Shown here piece by piece: positions 25,262 through 34,490 of a stretch of 64,000 nt of DNA. The notes beneath the pieces are model-generated. The model was not told the DNA's origin. It did not search any database and saw only the letters and a program-made list of their open reading frames with translations. Source of the stretch: an uncultured Brevibacillus sp. (GTDB lineage: Bacteria; Bacillota; Bacilli; Brevibacillales; Brevibacillaceae). The position numbers and the translations under genes are program-made. Numbering within the stretch: position 1 is the stretch's first letter; each line of letters opens with the position of its first letter. The stretch lies in the NCBI RefSeq assembly GCF_947502445.1, contig NZ_CANMZW010000031.1:1-64000 (forward strand), given 5' to 3'.

Positions 25262-26892
25262 TGACGCACCTGACGGAATTTCAAAGAGAGATCGTTCTGA
25301 ATGAGGAAGACAAACTGAACTATTTTTGGGTACAGGATGATGTTCATTTGGCGCATGCCGTAAGCCCGTTGTTTGCTTCGTTTCAAATTCCGGCGATGAC
25401 AAAAGGCACGAAAACGGCCTTTGAAAATCTCAAGATGCCACTCCGCCAATTCATGATGAAATTGGCGGATGGTCGCCTTTATCAAGCAACACTTCCTTAT
25501 GAGGGAGATATGACCTCACGGATTCGAGAGCATCAAGAGCTCGTAGGTCCCTTGCTGCCGATACAAAAGCAAAGCTTGATGGATTCCGTGGAGCATATCT
25601 TCTCCCCTTTTTATCGCCAATTGGATGCATATCGAAGCCAAACGGCTACATTAGATGAAGCCAAACAAAGAGTTGAGGAACTATTTGCGTTCTACGAGAA
25701 AGCATGGCAGCTTCATTTTGAAATTATGATGCCAAGAAGCGGGCATTCGATGGCGTTAGAGGAGCTGTACGCTCGACTGACCAACGAATCGGATGCTACA
25801 GCCGTTTATGAATGTCTGTCAGGTGTGATGAACAAGACGCTGGAAACAGATCGGGAGCTTTGGAAACTGGCTGTGCAGGTGAAACGGTCCACGGTATTAG
25901 AAGGGATATTCACCGGATTTCCCACTGAAGAAATCGTAGCACAGCTCGATCAACAGGACGAAGGCAGAGCTTTTTTAACAGGTCTGCGGGCATTTCTCGA
26001 GATGTATGGGTACCGTTCTCCAAACTCCCATGAATTCCTTGATGAAACCTGGATCGAAAATCCCAATCAGGTACTATACATGATCAGCGCCTACTTGCAG
26101 AAAGAGTATGATTTTGAAAAGGAATATGAACAAATCGTTCAAAAACGAGAGGAGAAGGTACGCGAAACGTTGGCCAAAATGCCAGAGGGAGAAGGAAAGC
26201 AGGCGTTTATCCAATTGCATCAATGGGCGCTGGAGGCCTGGGGGCTAGATGAGGACCACCATTTCTATATTGATGCGATGCTCCCCGCAAAATCTCGGCT
26301 CTTCTTGTTACGTGTGGGGGAGATGCTTGTGGAGGCGAGCGTGGTGGAAGCTCCTAATGATATCTTTTTTCTGTACTATGATGAGTTGCTCGACGTATTG
26401 TCTGAACCCACTTTGGTATCTCAAACAATAGAGCGTCGAAAACAGGAGCATGAGCAGAACAAACAAAAAAACGTGCCGCCTGTTTATGGAACACCACCAG
26501 AAGAAGTGCCTGACGATCCCATTATGGAGCGCGTGTTTGGAATAAAGGCACCAGACGTGAATGAGCAGGAGAAGCATTTTTCCGGATATGCGGCTTCACA
26601 AGGGCAGTATACGGGCGTTGTGAAGGTAGTGCGAGGACCTGAGGATTTTTCCAAAGTCCAGACAGGCGATGTACTGGTTTGCAAAACAACGACCCCGCCA
26701 TGGACGGTTCTGTTTTCAGTCGTGGGAGCGGTCGTGACCGATGCGGGTGGGATCTTATCTCACGCGGGAACCGTAGCCAGAGAGTACCGTGTGCCTTCTG
26801 TAGTTGGCACGAAAGTAGCGACGAGCGTTCTTCGGGATGGAGATATCGTCACGGTAGATGGCACCAACGGAGTGGTTCACTTTGGAAAATAA
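25258..26892 (+). CDS. Substrate-binding and swivelling-His subunit of the same split enzyme
   Basis: 544 residues. The first ~430 form a helical domain without PEP-synthase signatures, corresponding in place and size to the drug-binding domain of rifampicin phosphotransferase. The last ~85 are the PEP-utilising mobile domain with GDVLVCKTTTPPWT and TDAGGILSHAGTVAREYRVP; His502 is the phospho-carrier. There is no PEP/pyruvate TIM barrel, which argues against true PEP synthase and for an RPH-like phosphotransferase. Together with the ATP-grasp subunit the total (839 residues) equals a fused RPH. The operon continues into an MFS exporter. Substrate (an antibiotic or other small molecule) is inferred, not shown. 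Confidence 0.85.
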   Translation: MMTHLTEFQREIVLNEEDKLNYFWVQDDVHLAHAVSPLFASFQIPAMTKGTKTAFENLKMPLRQFMMKLADGRLYQATLPYEGDMTSRIREHQELVGPLLPIQKQSLMDSVEHIFSPFYRQLDAYRSQTATLDEAKQRVEELFAFYEKAWQLHFEIMMPRSGHSMALEELYARLTNESDATAVYECLSGVMNKTLETDRELWKLAVQVKRSTVLEGIFTGFPTEEIVAQLDQQDEGRAFLTGLRAFLEMYGYRSPNSHEFLDETWIENPNQVLYMISAYLQKEYDFEKEYEQIVQKREEKVRETLAKMPEGEGKQAFIQLHQWALEAWGLDEDHHFYIDAMLPAKSRLFLLRVGEMLVEASVVEAPNDIFFLYYDELLDVLSEPTLVSQTIERRKQEHEQNKQKNVPPVYGTPPEEVPDDPIMERVFGIKAPDVNEQEKHFSGYAASQGQYTGVVKVVRGPEDFSKVQTGDVLVCKTTTPPWTVLFSVVGAVVTDAGGILSHAGTVAREYRVPSVVGTKVATSVLRDGDIVTVDGTNGVVHFGK

Positions 26893-28201
26893 TAGGAACG
26901 GTCTCGTGCTACTTTCTATCTTGACAGGGACTTTTTTGGTCCCTGTCAATTCAACCATGATTGCTGTTGGTTTGCCTAGCATTGTTGAATCCTTGCATAG
27001 TAACTTGTCCCATGCCTCTTGGATCATTACCGTCTATTTGATCGTAATGACCGTGCTTCAACCGATTGCAGGAAAACTGGGGGATATTTATGGAAATCGG
27101 AAGATGTTTCTTTTAGGCATGCTGCTTTTTCTACTTTCCTCCATCGCTTGTCTATTTACGATGAATTTGCTGTGGCTGATCATATTTCGAGCCGTCCAGG
27201 CTGTCGGTGGCGCATTGGCTGCTCCGAATGCCAGCGCCATCGTCAGGTATACGACATCCAAAGAGAAAATGGGCCAGACCTTTGGATTGTTTGGTTTCTC
27301 CATGGGCATTGGCGCTGCACTTGGCCCATTAATCGGCTCGATCTTAATCAGCTTTTGGGGCTGGACGTCCATCTTTTGGATCAATATCCCCTTTGCTTTG
27401 GTGTCGTTATGTGTATCGTTTTTTCTTTTACCTGTCATCCAAAAGGAAAGGGCCGCATCGATGGATATCTTTGGATCGATCCTTCTAGGTGCCAGTCTCA
27501 TTACTCTCATTTTGTTAGTGACGCATAACGAATACAGGACGCTTTGGACATTGGGGCTGCTGTGTATGCTAATCCTTCTGTTCATCCGGCAGGAAAAGAA
27601 ATGTGAGGAACCGCTCATTCAATTTCAATTATTCAAAAACCGTATGTTTACCAGTGCCAATTTCTCTATTCTGTTTAGCAATGCCATCATGTATAGTACT
27701 ATTCTGGTGATGCCCATTCTTTTGCAAAATGAATTCCACTTTTCCGTGGAAACGATTGGCGTTCTGCTCTTTGTATTTTCGCTGTCGATGTCTCTATTTT
27801 CATGGTTTGGAGGGTACCTAACAGATCGTGTTGGAAAGAAAAAGACGGTTCTGCTTTCCTTTCTTCTCTCAGCCGTAGCAGTGGGCGTATATGTAGGATT
27901 CTATTCCAACCATTCACTCGTAACGATCGCAATTGGTCTGGTCATCGGAGGACTAGGGGCCGGAATAGGTTCAGCATCTATGCAAACGGCTTCGCTGCAA
28001 GCTGTTTCAAAGGAAATGTCTGGGGTAGCCTCTGGTATCTTTTCCACATTCCGCTATGTGGGCGGCATGATTGCTTCCGTTTTAGTAAGTTTGCTAATGG
28101 ATTACCATCTCCTGTTCTATACCCTGTTTTTCTTCGCATTATTAGGCATACCTGTAGCGTGGGGATTACATGAGCCATCCATAAAAGAGAGCAGCGGATG
28201 A
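26882..28201 (+). CDS. MFS multidrug exporter (DHA2/EmrB-like)
   Basis: 439 residues starting at TTG 26882 (GGAGT 8 nt before), overlapping the previous stop by 11 bp. The N-half carries motif FLVPVNSTMIAVGLPSIVES, the QPIAGKLGDIYGNRKMFLLG loop and RAVQAVGGALAAPNASAIVR with motif C GIGAALGPLIGS. About 12-14 helices. Typical of drug/proton antiporters of the QacA/EmrB group. Tight coupling to the split phosphotransferase suggests the pair modifies and exports the same or related toxic compounds. Confidence 0.92.
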   Translation: MENNRNGLVLLSILTGTFLVPVNSTMIAVGLPSIVESLHSNLSHASWIITVYLIVMTVLQPIAGKLGDIYGNRKMFLLGMLLFLLSSIACLFTMNLLWLIIFRAVQAVGGALAAPNASAIVRYTTSKEKMGQTFGLFGFSMGIGAALGPLIGSILISFWGWTSIFWINIPFALVSLCVSFFLLPVIQKERAASMDIFGSILLGASLITLILLVTHNEYRTLWTLGLLCMLILLFIRQEKKCEEPLIQFQLFKNRMFTSANFSILFSNAIMYSTILVMPILLQNEFHFSVETIGVLLFVFSLSMSLFSWFGGYLTDRVGKKKTVLLSFLLSAVAVGVYVGFYSNHSLVTIAIGLVIGGLGAGIGSASMQTASLQAVSKEMSGVASGIFSTFRYVGGMIASVLVSLLMDYHLLFYTLFFFALLGIPVAWGLHEPSIKESSG

Positions 28202-28226
28202 TCTAGTTATAGATCACTGCTGCTCT
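28188..28226 (+). terminator. Hairpin overlapping the MFS stop codon
   Basis: AGAGCAGCGGATGATCT and AGATCACTGCTGCTCT pair almost perfectly around AGTTAT. The T run after it is weak (GTATCTTGTTT), so termination strength is uncertain. Confidence 0.55.
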
Positions 28227-28329
28227 GTATCTTGTTTATCTGCGAGAGGGCGCCGCTGAGATTCTTACACTGAGTACCCTCCCTGTCTGCAGTTATGACC
28301 GTTATGGTGAACCTAACGGAAAACGCTTG

Positions 28330-28640
28330 ATCCCCGCAACGACTTTTTATTTAAACATGATTTTCGGCAGTGAAGAAAACCGTGACGTTCTGCTTACCTT
28401 TTTGAACAAGACCTTTTTAGAAGCCGACAGACCGCCTTTGACAGAGATCATCCTGCTGAATCCCTATACCGAAAAGGACGCTCCCCGCGATAAACAGTCG
28501 ATATTGGACATTCGAGGCAAAAAGCGGATGGGGAACTTATCAACGTAGAAATGCAATTATTCAACAAATACGATAGCGAGAAACGTACCCTTTTCTACTG
28601 GAGCAAGCTATACAGCGGATCGCCGATAGACCCCCGTTAA
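28330..28640 (+). pseudogene. Rpn/PD-(D/E)XK transposase-like nuclease fragment
   Basis: Reads IPATTFYLNMIFGSEENRDV and LLTFLNKTFLEADRPPLTEI, then after a frameshift near 28530 KADGELINVEMQLFNKYDSE and KRTLFYWSKLYS. This is the N-terminal part of the Rpn (recombination-promoting nuclease) family with its ILDIR...GELINVEMQ nuclease core (D and ExQ). The C-terminal half is missing; the fragment ends at TAA 28640. Such genes often degenerate into scraps. Confidence 0.82.
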
Positions 28641-28905
28641 GCTGAACCGTATCACAAATGATGGTGAAGAATTTGTTGCTTATTGGATGCATGTATAAAT
28701 ATTAAGAGGGCTAGTAGAAATCTAAAGTGAATGCTTATCGAATAAAAAGCCGCGTTAGGCGACTTTTAATAGGATGTAATTGGCAGCATGAAGTGGAGTC
28801 ATCAAGGTTACATATAGCATGCAGACATCCAAGATGAGAGTAGAATTGAGGCAGCGATGAAGGACAATCGAATAGTTTATCCTAATTTGTGCTGCAAAAA
28901 TTCAA
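28641..28905. other. Intergenic, with a minus-strand terminator-like hairpin at 28747-28772
   Basis: AAAAGTCGCC-TAAC-GCGGCTTTTT on the minus strand resembles a Rho-independent terminator and lies 130 bp past the end of the DUF4367-like remnant. Nothing else recognised. Confidence 0.5.
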
Positions 28906-29760
28906 TCATCTATAAAGCGACTCTGCAATTTTCTTCAATTCCTCGATAGAAGTATTTGCTTTAAGCGTATAAACCACGCCGTCTTTCTCCCACACCAATA
29001 GAGGAAGCTGTTTTACTTCAGGATGCATAAAGCTTAACAGAGGAGCAGTTCCGATGAAAGCAGTTCCTTGAAGATGGATGGGCTTCTTTTCTGCAGTGTA
29101 TTATTTTGTAAGGCTTCCTTTTTCATAAACCAAAGTAAAGTAACTTCCTGTTACCGCGGCTGATTTGATCATAAATCGTGATTGTCCGTTCAGTTTTGTT
29201 GGTTCGGCAGCTTATTGCAACGGAGTCTCACGCTTGGTGGAAGATAGGAAGGTTTTTGGATAGGTGCTCCAAACAGATCTGAAGCGTATATGGTATTTAA
29301 CCAATTTAACACTTGTCCCTCGTCCGAATCTTCTATAAGCTCGATCTGAACGCTTTTTTTACAGACTCCGCTATTTTGAGCAATTCCTCTTGGGAGAGCT
29401 TGTTGATCAATCGATAGTCGACCCCTTTTTCCTCTTCCCAGACAAAAACATTTACCTCGCCGAATTCTTCCTTTGGCGTCCCCTGGTAAGGTATTCCCTT
29501 ATTCGTGGTAATATTTGTCAAATTTTTACTTTCTACAGCAATATCACCATTCCACAGAGAGAAGGGAGTTGCCGTTTGACTGAAAAATGAACCCACTACA
29601 TGGTTGGTTTTTTCCTAGAAGATTAGATCAATGGATGCGGAAGGTAGCTAGGGAAGTGCGGCTCGAATTCCACTTTTTTTGAAATGACAGAAACCTTGTC
29701 TTGTGCAATTGACGAGATAGATTTTTGAGACAACTGTGTTCGACTGGCAGATGATGCTGG
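28906..29760 (-). pseudogene. Degraded protein with two DUF4367-like domains (anti-sigma-factor-like)
   Basis: On the minus strand broken frames give two similar modules in tandem. Module 1: ISKKVEFEPHFPSYLPHPLI, then VNVFVWEEEKGVDYRLINKL and SQEELLKIAESVKKA. Module 2: LFGAPIQKPSYLPPS, then KQLPLLVWEKDGVVYTLKAN and TSIEELKKIAESLYR before the stop at 28906. The 'PSYLP ... VWE..GV.Y.L ... EEL.KIAES' pattern is the DUF4367 domain found at the C-termini of RsiX-like anti-sigma factors. There is an in-frame TAA and at least three frameshifts. An ECF sigma remnant lies just beyond, supporting the assignment. Confidence 0.75.
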
Positions 29761-29805
29761 TTTTATCGTATGGGATGGTAAGGGAGTGAAAAAGGAGGAA
29801 CAACG

Positions 29806-29990
29806 ATGGATGAAGATCAGGACTGGGTCCTTCAGGTGATAAATGGTAACAGACAGGCGTATCTCATTAATTACCAATAGACTTTACAACGTGCTATATC
29901 GAATGGTTCATTCAAGAGAAGAAGCAAAGGATCTGACACAGGAACCATGGTCGAGCCGAATTTGCCTATCCAAATTTCTATCTAAGGAGG
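29806..29990 (+). pseudogene. ECF sigma factor N-terminal fragment
   Basis: After AAAGGAGG, ATG 29806 begins MDEDQDWVLQVINGNRQAY. A one-base shift then gives RLYNVLYRMVHSREEAKDLT QE, which is region 2 of an ECF sigma factor; the reading then becomes unrelated. Regions 3 and 4 are missing. The head is divergent from the anti-sigma-like remnant, so the original pair has been rearranged as well as broken. Confidence 0.78.
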
Positions 29991-29995
29991 ATTTT

Positions 29996-30616
29996 ATGGA
30001 GTTAGATGGACATCATTTTTTTGTCATCACAGGTGGCCCTGGCTCAGGGAAGAGTACGCTCATCGATTATCTCGAACAGATAGGCTTCATGCGCTCGGTT
30101 GAAGCGGGAAGAAGCATCATCCAGGAGCAAAAGATGATTGGCGGTACCGCTCTGCCTTGGAAAGACAGAATACTCTTCGCAGAGCTCATGATATCTTGGG
30201 AAATGCGTTCATACCGACAAGAATTAAAGAAAGGGAATACTGCCCCCGTGCTGTTTGATCGAGGTGTGCCTGACGTCATCGGGTATCTTCGACTGGAGGG
30301 TTTAGATGTTCCGGTTCATATCCAGCGCGCTGGCGAAATATTTCGCTACAATAAACGCGTCTTTATCGCCCCACCCTGGCCGGACATTTATCGTCAGGAT
30401 GCCGAACGAAAACAGGATCTGAAGACAGCTTCCCGAACCTTTGACACTATGGCAGCGGTTTACACCGAGCTTGGATACGAATTAGTCGAGCTTCCGCGTT
30501 GCAGCATCGAAGACCGCGCCGAATTCATCCGGTCAAGCATACGCTTGTTCACTAAAAATAATGTTTTAGAATCTAAAAATAATGTATTGGACTGTGAAAA
30601 TATTGTTATAGACTAA
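29996..30616 (+). CDS. P-loop ATPase/kinase (AAA_28-like)
   Basis: 206 residues; ATG 29996 lies 6 nt after AAGGAGG. Walker A is GGPGSGKST near residue 16; PVLFDRGVPDVIGYLRL is the DRG...D segment typical of AAA_28/thymidylate-kinase-like proteins. RYNKRVFIAPPWPDIYRQDAE completes the family signature. Such proteins are putative nucleotide or small-molecule kinases of unknown substrate. The last 20 residues contain a duplicated KNNVL motif and may be an extension by mutation. The ribosome site lies at the end of the sigma fragment. Confidence 0.82.
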   Translation: MELDGHHFFVITGGPGSGKSTLIDYLEQIGFMRSVEAGRSIIQEQKMIGGTALPWKDRILFAELMISWEMRSYRQELKKGNTAPVLFDRGVPDVIGYLRLEGLDVPVHIQRAGEIFRYNKRVFIAPPWPDIYRQDAERKQDLKTASRTFDTMAAVYTELGYELVELPRCSIEDRAEFIRSSIRLFTKNNVLESKNNVLDCENIVID

Positions 30617-30958
30617 GGAGAATATAGATTTAGATTTGAGTTATTTTGTTAACATGCAGGACAGCGTATTGGTCAAACACCCGATATGAATGAGAATTCT
30701 GTAGATGCTCATGAAGATAATCTATTTGAGTACATTCGACTTAAATCTCCTCAGGATTGGAAAAAGTGAGCGATGAATCAACCGTAATTGTAAAAACCGG
30801 TAAATGGCTATGCAGCCGTAAAGATCGTGTACAAGGAATCCCTGTTGGATAATCTGTTCGATGACTTGAAAAGAAATCTAAAATCAATTTGCAATACGAG
30901 ACCCATTCACTAGAAGAGGGTCTCGTTGTTTATGAGGATTGACACTAACGCCTAACAA
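30617..30958. other. Intergenic with short coding scraps and a terminator
   Basis: Scraps read NLFEYIRLKSPQDWKK (ending about 30770) and NGYAAVKIVYKESLLDNLF (about 30800-30860); I cannot assign them. ACGAGACCC/GGGTCTCGT at 30896-30926 forms a 9-bp hairpin with TTGTTTAT after it, probably a terminator. Confidence 0.5.
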
Positions 30959-31768
30959 CTATTCGGTCTGTTGTGAAAATATGGCTGATCGAAAAATGAA
31001 GAAACCAGTAAACAAGCAGAACAAAGAAACGCAAGCATTGAAAAATAGTGCATATATTAAGCGATTGTGTTGAAAATCGTTAGAAAACAAATCAAAAAAC
31101 GAAGCATATAGCATAGGAGATAATTCACGAGGGATAAGCTTATGAACATACAGGGATCCCGTGACAAATAAAAGTAAAGTAAACAAAAGGTACATGCTAA
31201 CAGATTTTTTACATAGTATTGTAGCAATCTGAGCTATACTCCCTAGAGCGATCAATCCTGTGGTGAAAACGAGAAGAGCAATAAGGTCGATCCTATAGGG
31301 AATCGAATGAACCGGAAGTCGAGCTAGTACTCCTATGGAAGCGAGATCATAAGAAAAGGGAAAGGAAAATAAGAAGTAGCCGACTAACACATGAACAAGG
31401 ATGTACCATAAACTATAAAAGCTGGAAACAAGAACAGTTGATACAAACTTTTCTATCCACCACTTACTGCGGGATCTCATACGCAACATCACATAATGAT
31501 CGTATCCGTTGAGCTGAACCATCATCCGATAGATGAAAAATAAAAGAGGCAGTGTGGCAGTGGTCCAACGTATTACCTCCAATATACTGCTATGATAAAA
31601 TAATCCCCCAGTAGATTTCAGCAAATATACGGAGAGATCGCCTGGTTGAATGCTACTGGCACGTACAGTGCTTCCATGTAAGAGGGAGAGCAAAACAAAC
31701 AATAACGTGATGGATAATAGGAATGGAATTGGTTGAGTGAATACATTGATTTTCAAACTTGATTTCAA
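30959..31768 (-). CDS. ABC-2-like membrane subunit C
   Basis: 269 residues with about six transmembrane helices, from TTG 31768 (weak ribosome site). No sequence motif beyond hydrophobic segments and small basic loops such as RMRSRSKWWIEKF, which resembles the loop before helix 3 in bacteriocin-immunity-type permeases. Last gene of a four-gene minus-strand operon with one ATPase and three different membrane proteins. Confidence 0.7.
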   Translation of the reverse strand: MKSSLKINVFTQPIPFLLSITLLFVLLSLLHGSTVRASSIQPGDLSVYLLKSTGGLFYHSSILEVIRWTTATLPLLFFIYRMMVQLNGYDHYVMLRMRSRSKWWIEKFVSTVLVSSFYSLWYILVHVLVGYFLFSFPFSYDLASIGVLARLPVHSIPYRIDLIALLVFTTGLIALGSIAQIATILCKKSVSMYLLFTLLLFVTGSLYVHKLIPRELSPMLYASFFDLFSNDFQHNRLIYALFFNACVSLFCLFTGFFIFRSAIFSQQTE

Positions 31769-31787
31769 TTTAGGTCACCAACTTACT

Positions 31788-32570
31788 TTACAGGTTCATT
31801 TTTCTGACTCGCATGTAGCCAAGAATGACGCTTGTGATATACAGGCAAAGCAAGTACCCATAGGACCACGCAAAGGACGGGGCCGAAAAGTTGTTTGAAG
31901 AAAAAAGTTTGGTTGGTATTTTCGGAAGTAGAAACATATGTGTAGTCAACATCCATTTAAAAGCGATGCCAATGTCATGGTATCGTACGTAGGTAAAGTA
32001 TGATAATAGACATATCAGCGTTCCGACGACTAAAGATACAGAGTGATGGTGTGTATAGAGACTAAGTATTGAGAACATAGTACCGAGCGTGGTGAATGTA
32101 ATAATGAAGGTAGGAAGAGTGGTACTAATCAATGAAGTGAGGGGAGTTGTTTGAAAAAACACAGAATATTCTCCGATCACATACGACGTGTCCAAACCGC
32201 CTAACATTCCTATGACGAGTGGTATATTTACCACCAATATTGTATATAGAACCGACATGGCGAAGAGAGATGTGAGCTTTGCGATAAACCAGTTCGTACG
32301 AGCCGTGGCCCTTACCATAAGGAATTGTATAAAATTACTCGATATATCGAGCCGTATTACATCTATGGTAATCATCAGAAATAGTACGGGAAGGATCAAC
32401 ATACTTTGAGATGGACTAGTCAGAAACGAAAAAGTAAACTCCCAAATCGAATTAGGTGCAGACGTTTGACTGTTCAGGTAGAACAACAAATCCAGACAAA
32501 GTACACCTATCCCAAAGATCCATCGCCATAAATAGCGGGAAATCAGTTGAGATAGTTCAAAAGTCAGCAT
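31788..32570 (-). CDS. ABC-2-like membrane subunit B
   Basis: 260 residues from ATG 32570, with GAGGTG 6 nt upstream. Six predicted helices; the loop FLMVRATARTNWFIAKL resembles the conserved helix-2/3 loop of ABC-2 permeases that contain R-x-R...W..K. Part of the same operon, 20 bp before subunit C and 46 bp after the ATPase gene. Confidence 0.72.
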   Translation of the reverse strand: MLTFELSQLISRYLWRWIFGIGVLCLDLLFYLNSQTSAPNSIWEFTFSFLTSPSQSMLILPVLFLMITIDVIRLDISSNFIQFLMVRATARTNWFIAKLTSLFAMSVLYTILVVNIPLVIGMLGGLDTSYVIGEYSVFFQTTPLTSLISTTLPTFIITFTTLGTMFSILSLYTHHHSVSLVVGTLICLLSYFTYVRYHDIGIAFKWMLTTHMFLLPKIPTKLFSSNNFSAPSFAWSYGYLLCLYITSVILGYMRVRKMNL

Positions 32571-32615
32571 GTGATTCACCTCGTGCCAATAATAAAAAAG
32601 TGGATCGTGTCTATC

Positions 32616-33263
32616 TCAAAATTTCTGTTTCAATGTTCGCTCTTCCAGTCCAAATACACGGTCACAATATCTTGTTATTTCGTCTTTATGGTGAGAGACG
32701 ATCATTATTGCTGAACCACGTTGCACTTGCTCTTGCATGATGGTTGAAAAAATATGTACACCATGTTCATCAAGCCCGTTCGTTGGCTCGTCGAAAAGCA
32801 AAATGTCCGGATTTTCCATAATAGCTTGGGCGATGGCTAGACGTTGGCGCATACCTAGTGAATAGGTTTGGACTGCTTTCTTGTTGGAAGGATCCAGATC
32901 CAGTTTTTTCATTGTGGATTTAACTGTATCAAGACTAATTTTTCCACGAATGTCAGCAAGTAAAGAAAGGTTTTTCAAGCCGGAATACTGTGGGAGAAAA
33001 GAAGGTGACTCAATCACGGCACCTACTGAGGTCGGTAGGACACCCAGCAGACCGGGGGATATTTTATTACCGCCAACAAAAACTTCACCATGGTCGGGGT
33101 AGACTAGCCCAGTTACCAATCTGAGCAATGTAGTTTTTCCGGACCCGTTCGTACCGACTATACCAACCACTTCTCCAGCGTGTACCGACAGATTTATGTG
33201 TTCGAGGATGCTTCTTCTTCCCAATTTTTTTGAAACTTGATGAAATTCAATAGGTTGCTTCAT
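32616..33263 (-). CDS. ABC transporter ATP-binding protein (BcrA-type)
   Basis: 215 residues. Walker A GTNGSGKTTLLRLVTGL, signature YSLGMRQRLAIAQAIME and Walker B ILLFDEPTNGLDEHG are complete. The gene overlaps its upstream permease by 4 bp (ATGA at 33260-33263). It is of the short CcmA/BcrA/LanF type used for bacteriocin or peptide immunity and for ABC-2 exporters. Confidence 0.93.
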   Translation of the reverse strand: MKQPIEFHQVSKKLGRRSILEHINLSVHAGEVVGIVGTNGSGKTTLLRLVTGLVYPDHGEVFVGGNKISPGLLGVLPTSVGAVIESPSFLPQYSGLKNLSLLADIRGKISLDTVKSTMKKLDLDPSNKKAVQTYSLGMRQRLAIAQAIMENPDILLFDEPTNGLDEHGVHIFSTIMQEQVQRGSAIMIVSHHKDEITRYCDRVFGLEERTLKQKF

Positions 33264-34072
33264 TTTCCTATACCTCGCTTTATGTTCCAGGTGAATATCA
33301 GATAAGTAGCCAAAAAGAAAAAGGCGATAACAGTTAGAAAAATGATGGGTATCTCTAGTGTGGATTGCTGGTAGATAAGACCGCCGCTAAGGTAGAGGCC
33401 TAAAAGATCCAGAGGCGCATAATCGGACAACTCCATGTTGTAGAAAACCAGCTGCATGACAAAAAGCAGTATCCAGGGAGCCACTAGTACAACGTATATA
33501 TTCTTTGTCAAGGTAGCCAAGAAGTTACATAACGTCGCTAGTGCAATCCCGTACAGGACAGCATTGCTCGTGATGAGGAAAATATAAAGATATGGGTAAG
33601 AAAGAAAAATTTGCTCAGCATAGACAGGAGTGATTCCTTGTATAGCCAGTACCTTTTCAGTAGCAGGAAAGACAGCCATTGCAAATATGAACATAATAAA
33701 CTCGACGAGATACACAAATAGAGCTACAACGATAGCAGAGGAAAGCAGCTTGGCAAGGATATACTTTCTGTAGGAAACTCGAGTAAATATGTAACGATCA
33801 AATCCCGATCGTTTATCGCGCACTAACGAATCTCCTGCCAGCAAAGAAATGATGAGAGGGTATACGCTGGCCAAAATGGCTTCTGCCCCCATACCTTGCG
33901 CATAGCTGAATGCGACAAAATAATTGTCATGGTATTGATCAATTGCTAAGCCAAAAGGGCGGAATGCAACGTACCCTTGTATAAAACAAGCGACCAGTAA
34001 ACACATCGCTACCCAAAGCTGCCAACGGTTCAGAAAACGTCTCAACTCTACTTTTAATAAAGAACCTAACAT
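33260..34072 (-). CDS. ABC-2-like membrane subunit A
   Basis: 270 residues from ATG 34072, about 8 nt after GGTGGGG. Six helices; begins MLGSLLKVELRRFLNRWQLW. The loop RDKRSGFDRYIFTRVSYRKY is the typical ABC-2 cytoplasmic loop. First gene of the operon; its leader contains a 12-bp hairpin. Confidence 0.75.
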   Translation of the reverse strand: MLGSLLKVELRRFLNRWQLWVAMCLLVACFIQGYVAFRPFGLAIDQYHDNYFVAFSYAQGMGAEAILASVYPLIISLLAGDSLVRDKRSGFDRYIFTRVSYRKYILAKLLSSAIVVALFVYLVEFIMFIFAMAVFPATEKVLAIQGITPVYAEQIFLSYPYLYIFLITSNAVLYGIALATLCNFLATLTKNIYVVLVAPWILLFVMQLVFYNMELSDYAPLDLLGLYLSGGLIYQQSTLEIPIIFLTVIAFFFLATYLIFTWNIKRGIGK

Positions 34073-34104
34073 AACAACCACCCCACCTAAAAGAAAACGT
34101 ATGT

Positions 34105-34137
34105 GAAGAGGAGAGCATGATGAGAGCTCTCCTCTTC
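34105..34137 (-). promoter_or_regulatory. Strong hairpin before the ABC operon
   Basis: GAAGAGGAGAGC and GCTCTCCTCTTC form a perfect 12-bp stem around a 9-nt loop, 33 bp upstream of the first permease start. There is no immediate T run. It may be a terminator of the upstream remnant, a leader structure of the ABC operon or an operator. Confidence 0.5.
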
Positions 34138-34139
34138 TG

Positions 34140-34490
34140 TAACAACTGATGGCCAGAAAGTGTAATCTACTCTCACAGGATCTCCATTGAAGAGACTGGT
34201 TTCAAGCATTGGTTGAATTTCCAGATTTTTTGTCGCGGAACTTTTGATGATAGTTTTGGTGGTTCCGAGTTTTGTTTCGCTTGAGATGTCTGTGTCATTT
34301 GGGCATTCGAGAGCTGGACAGAATACCTCTCCATCACCTTGAACAGCATGACCGTCACCAACAGAAAAAAGGCAACCTTCCACTGCTATGGGTAAGTATA
34401 AAATAATGCTAGGTACAAGTTCTTTACAATCAATATTCCCTCCACAGAACCTTGGATGGTAAGTGGAGTGTATCCCTTCCACATTTACTG
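34140..34490 (-). pseudogene. Acetamidase/formamidase fragment
   Basis: On the minus strand: CGGNIDCKELVPSIILYLPI and AVEGCLFSVGDGHAVQGDGE match the metal-binding core of the FmdA/acetamidase family (GN.D....PG..L.LPV..EGALFS.GD.HA.QGDGE). After ALECPND the resemblance is lost. Both ends are missing. No start with ribosome site. A decayed fragment. Confidence 0.8.

Noticed and set aside
24374-26892. Frameshift splitting a PEP synthase gene
   Set aside because: The ATGA overlap, internal ribosome site and the domain-boundary location indicate a natural two-gene arrangement.
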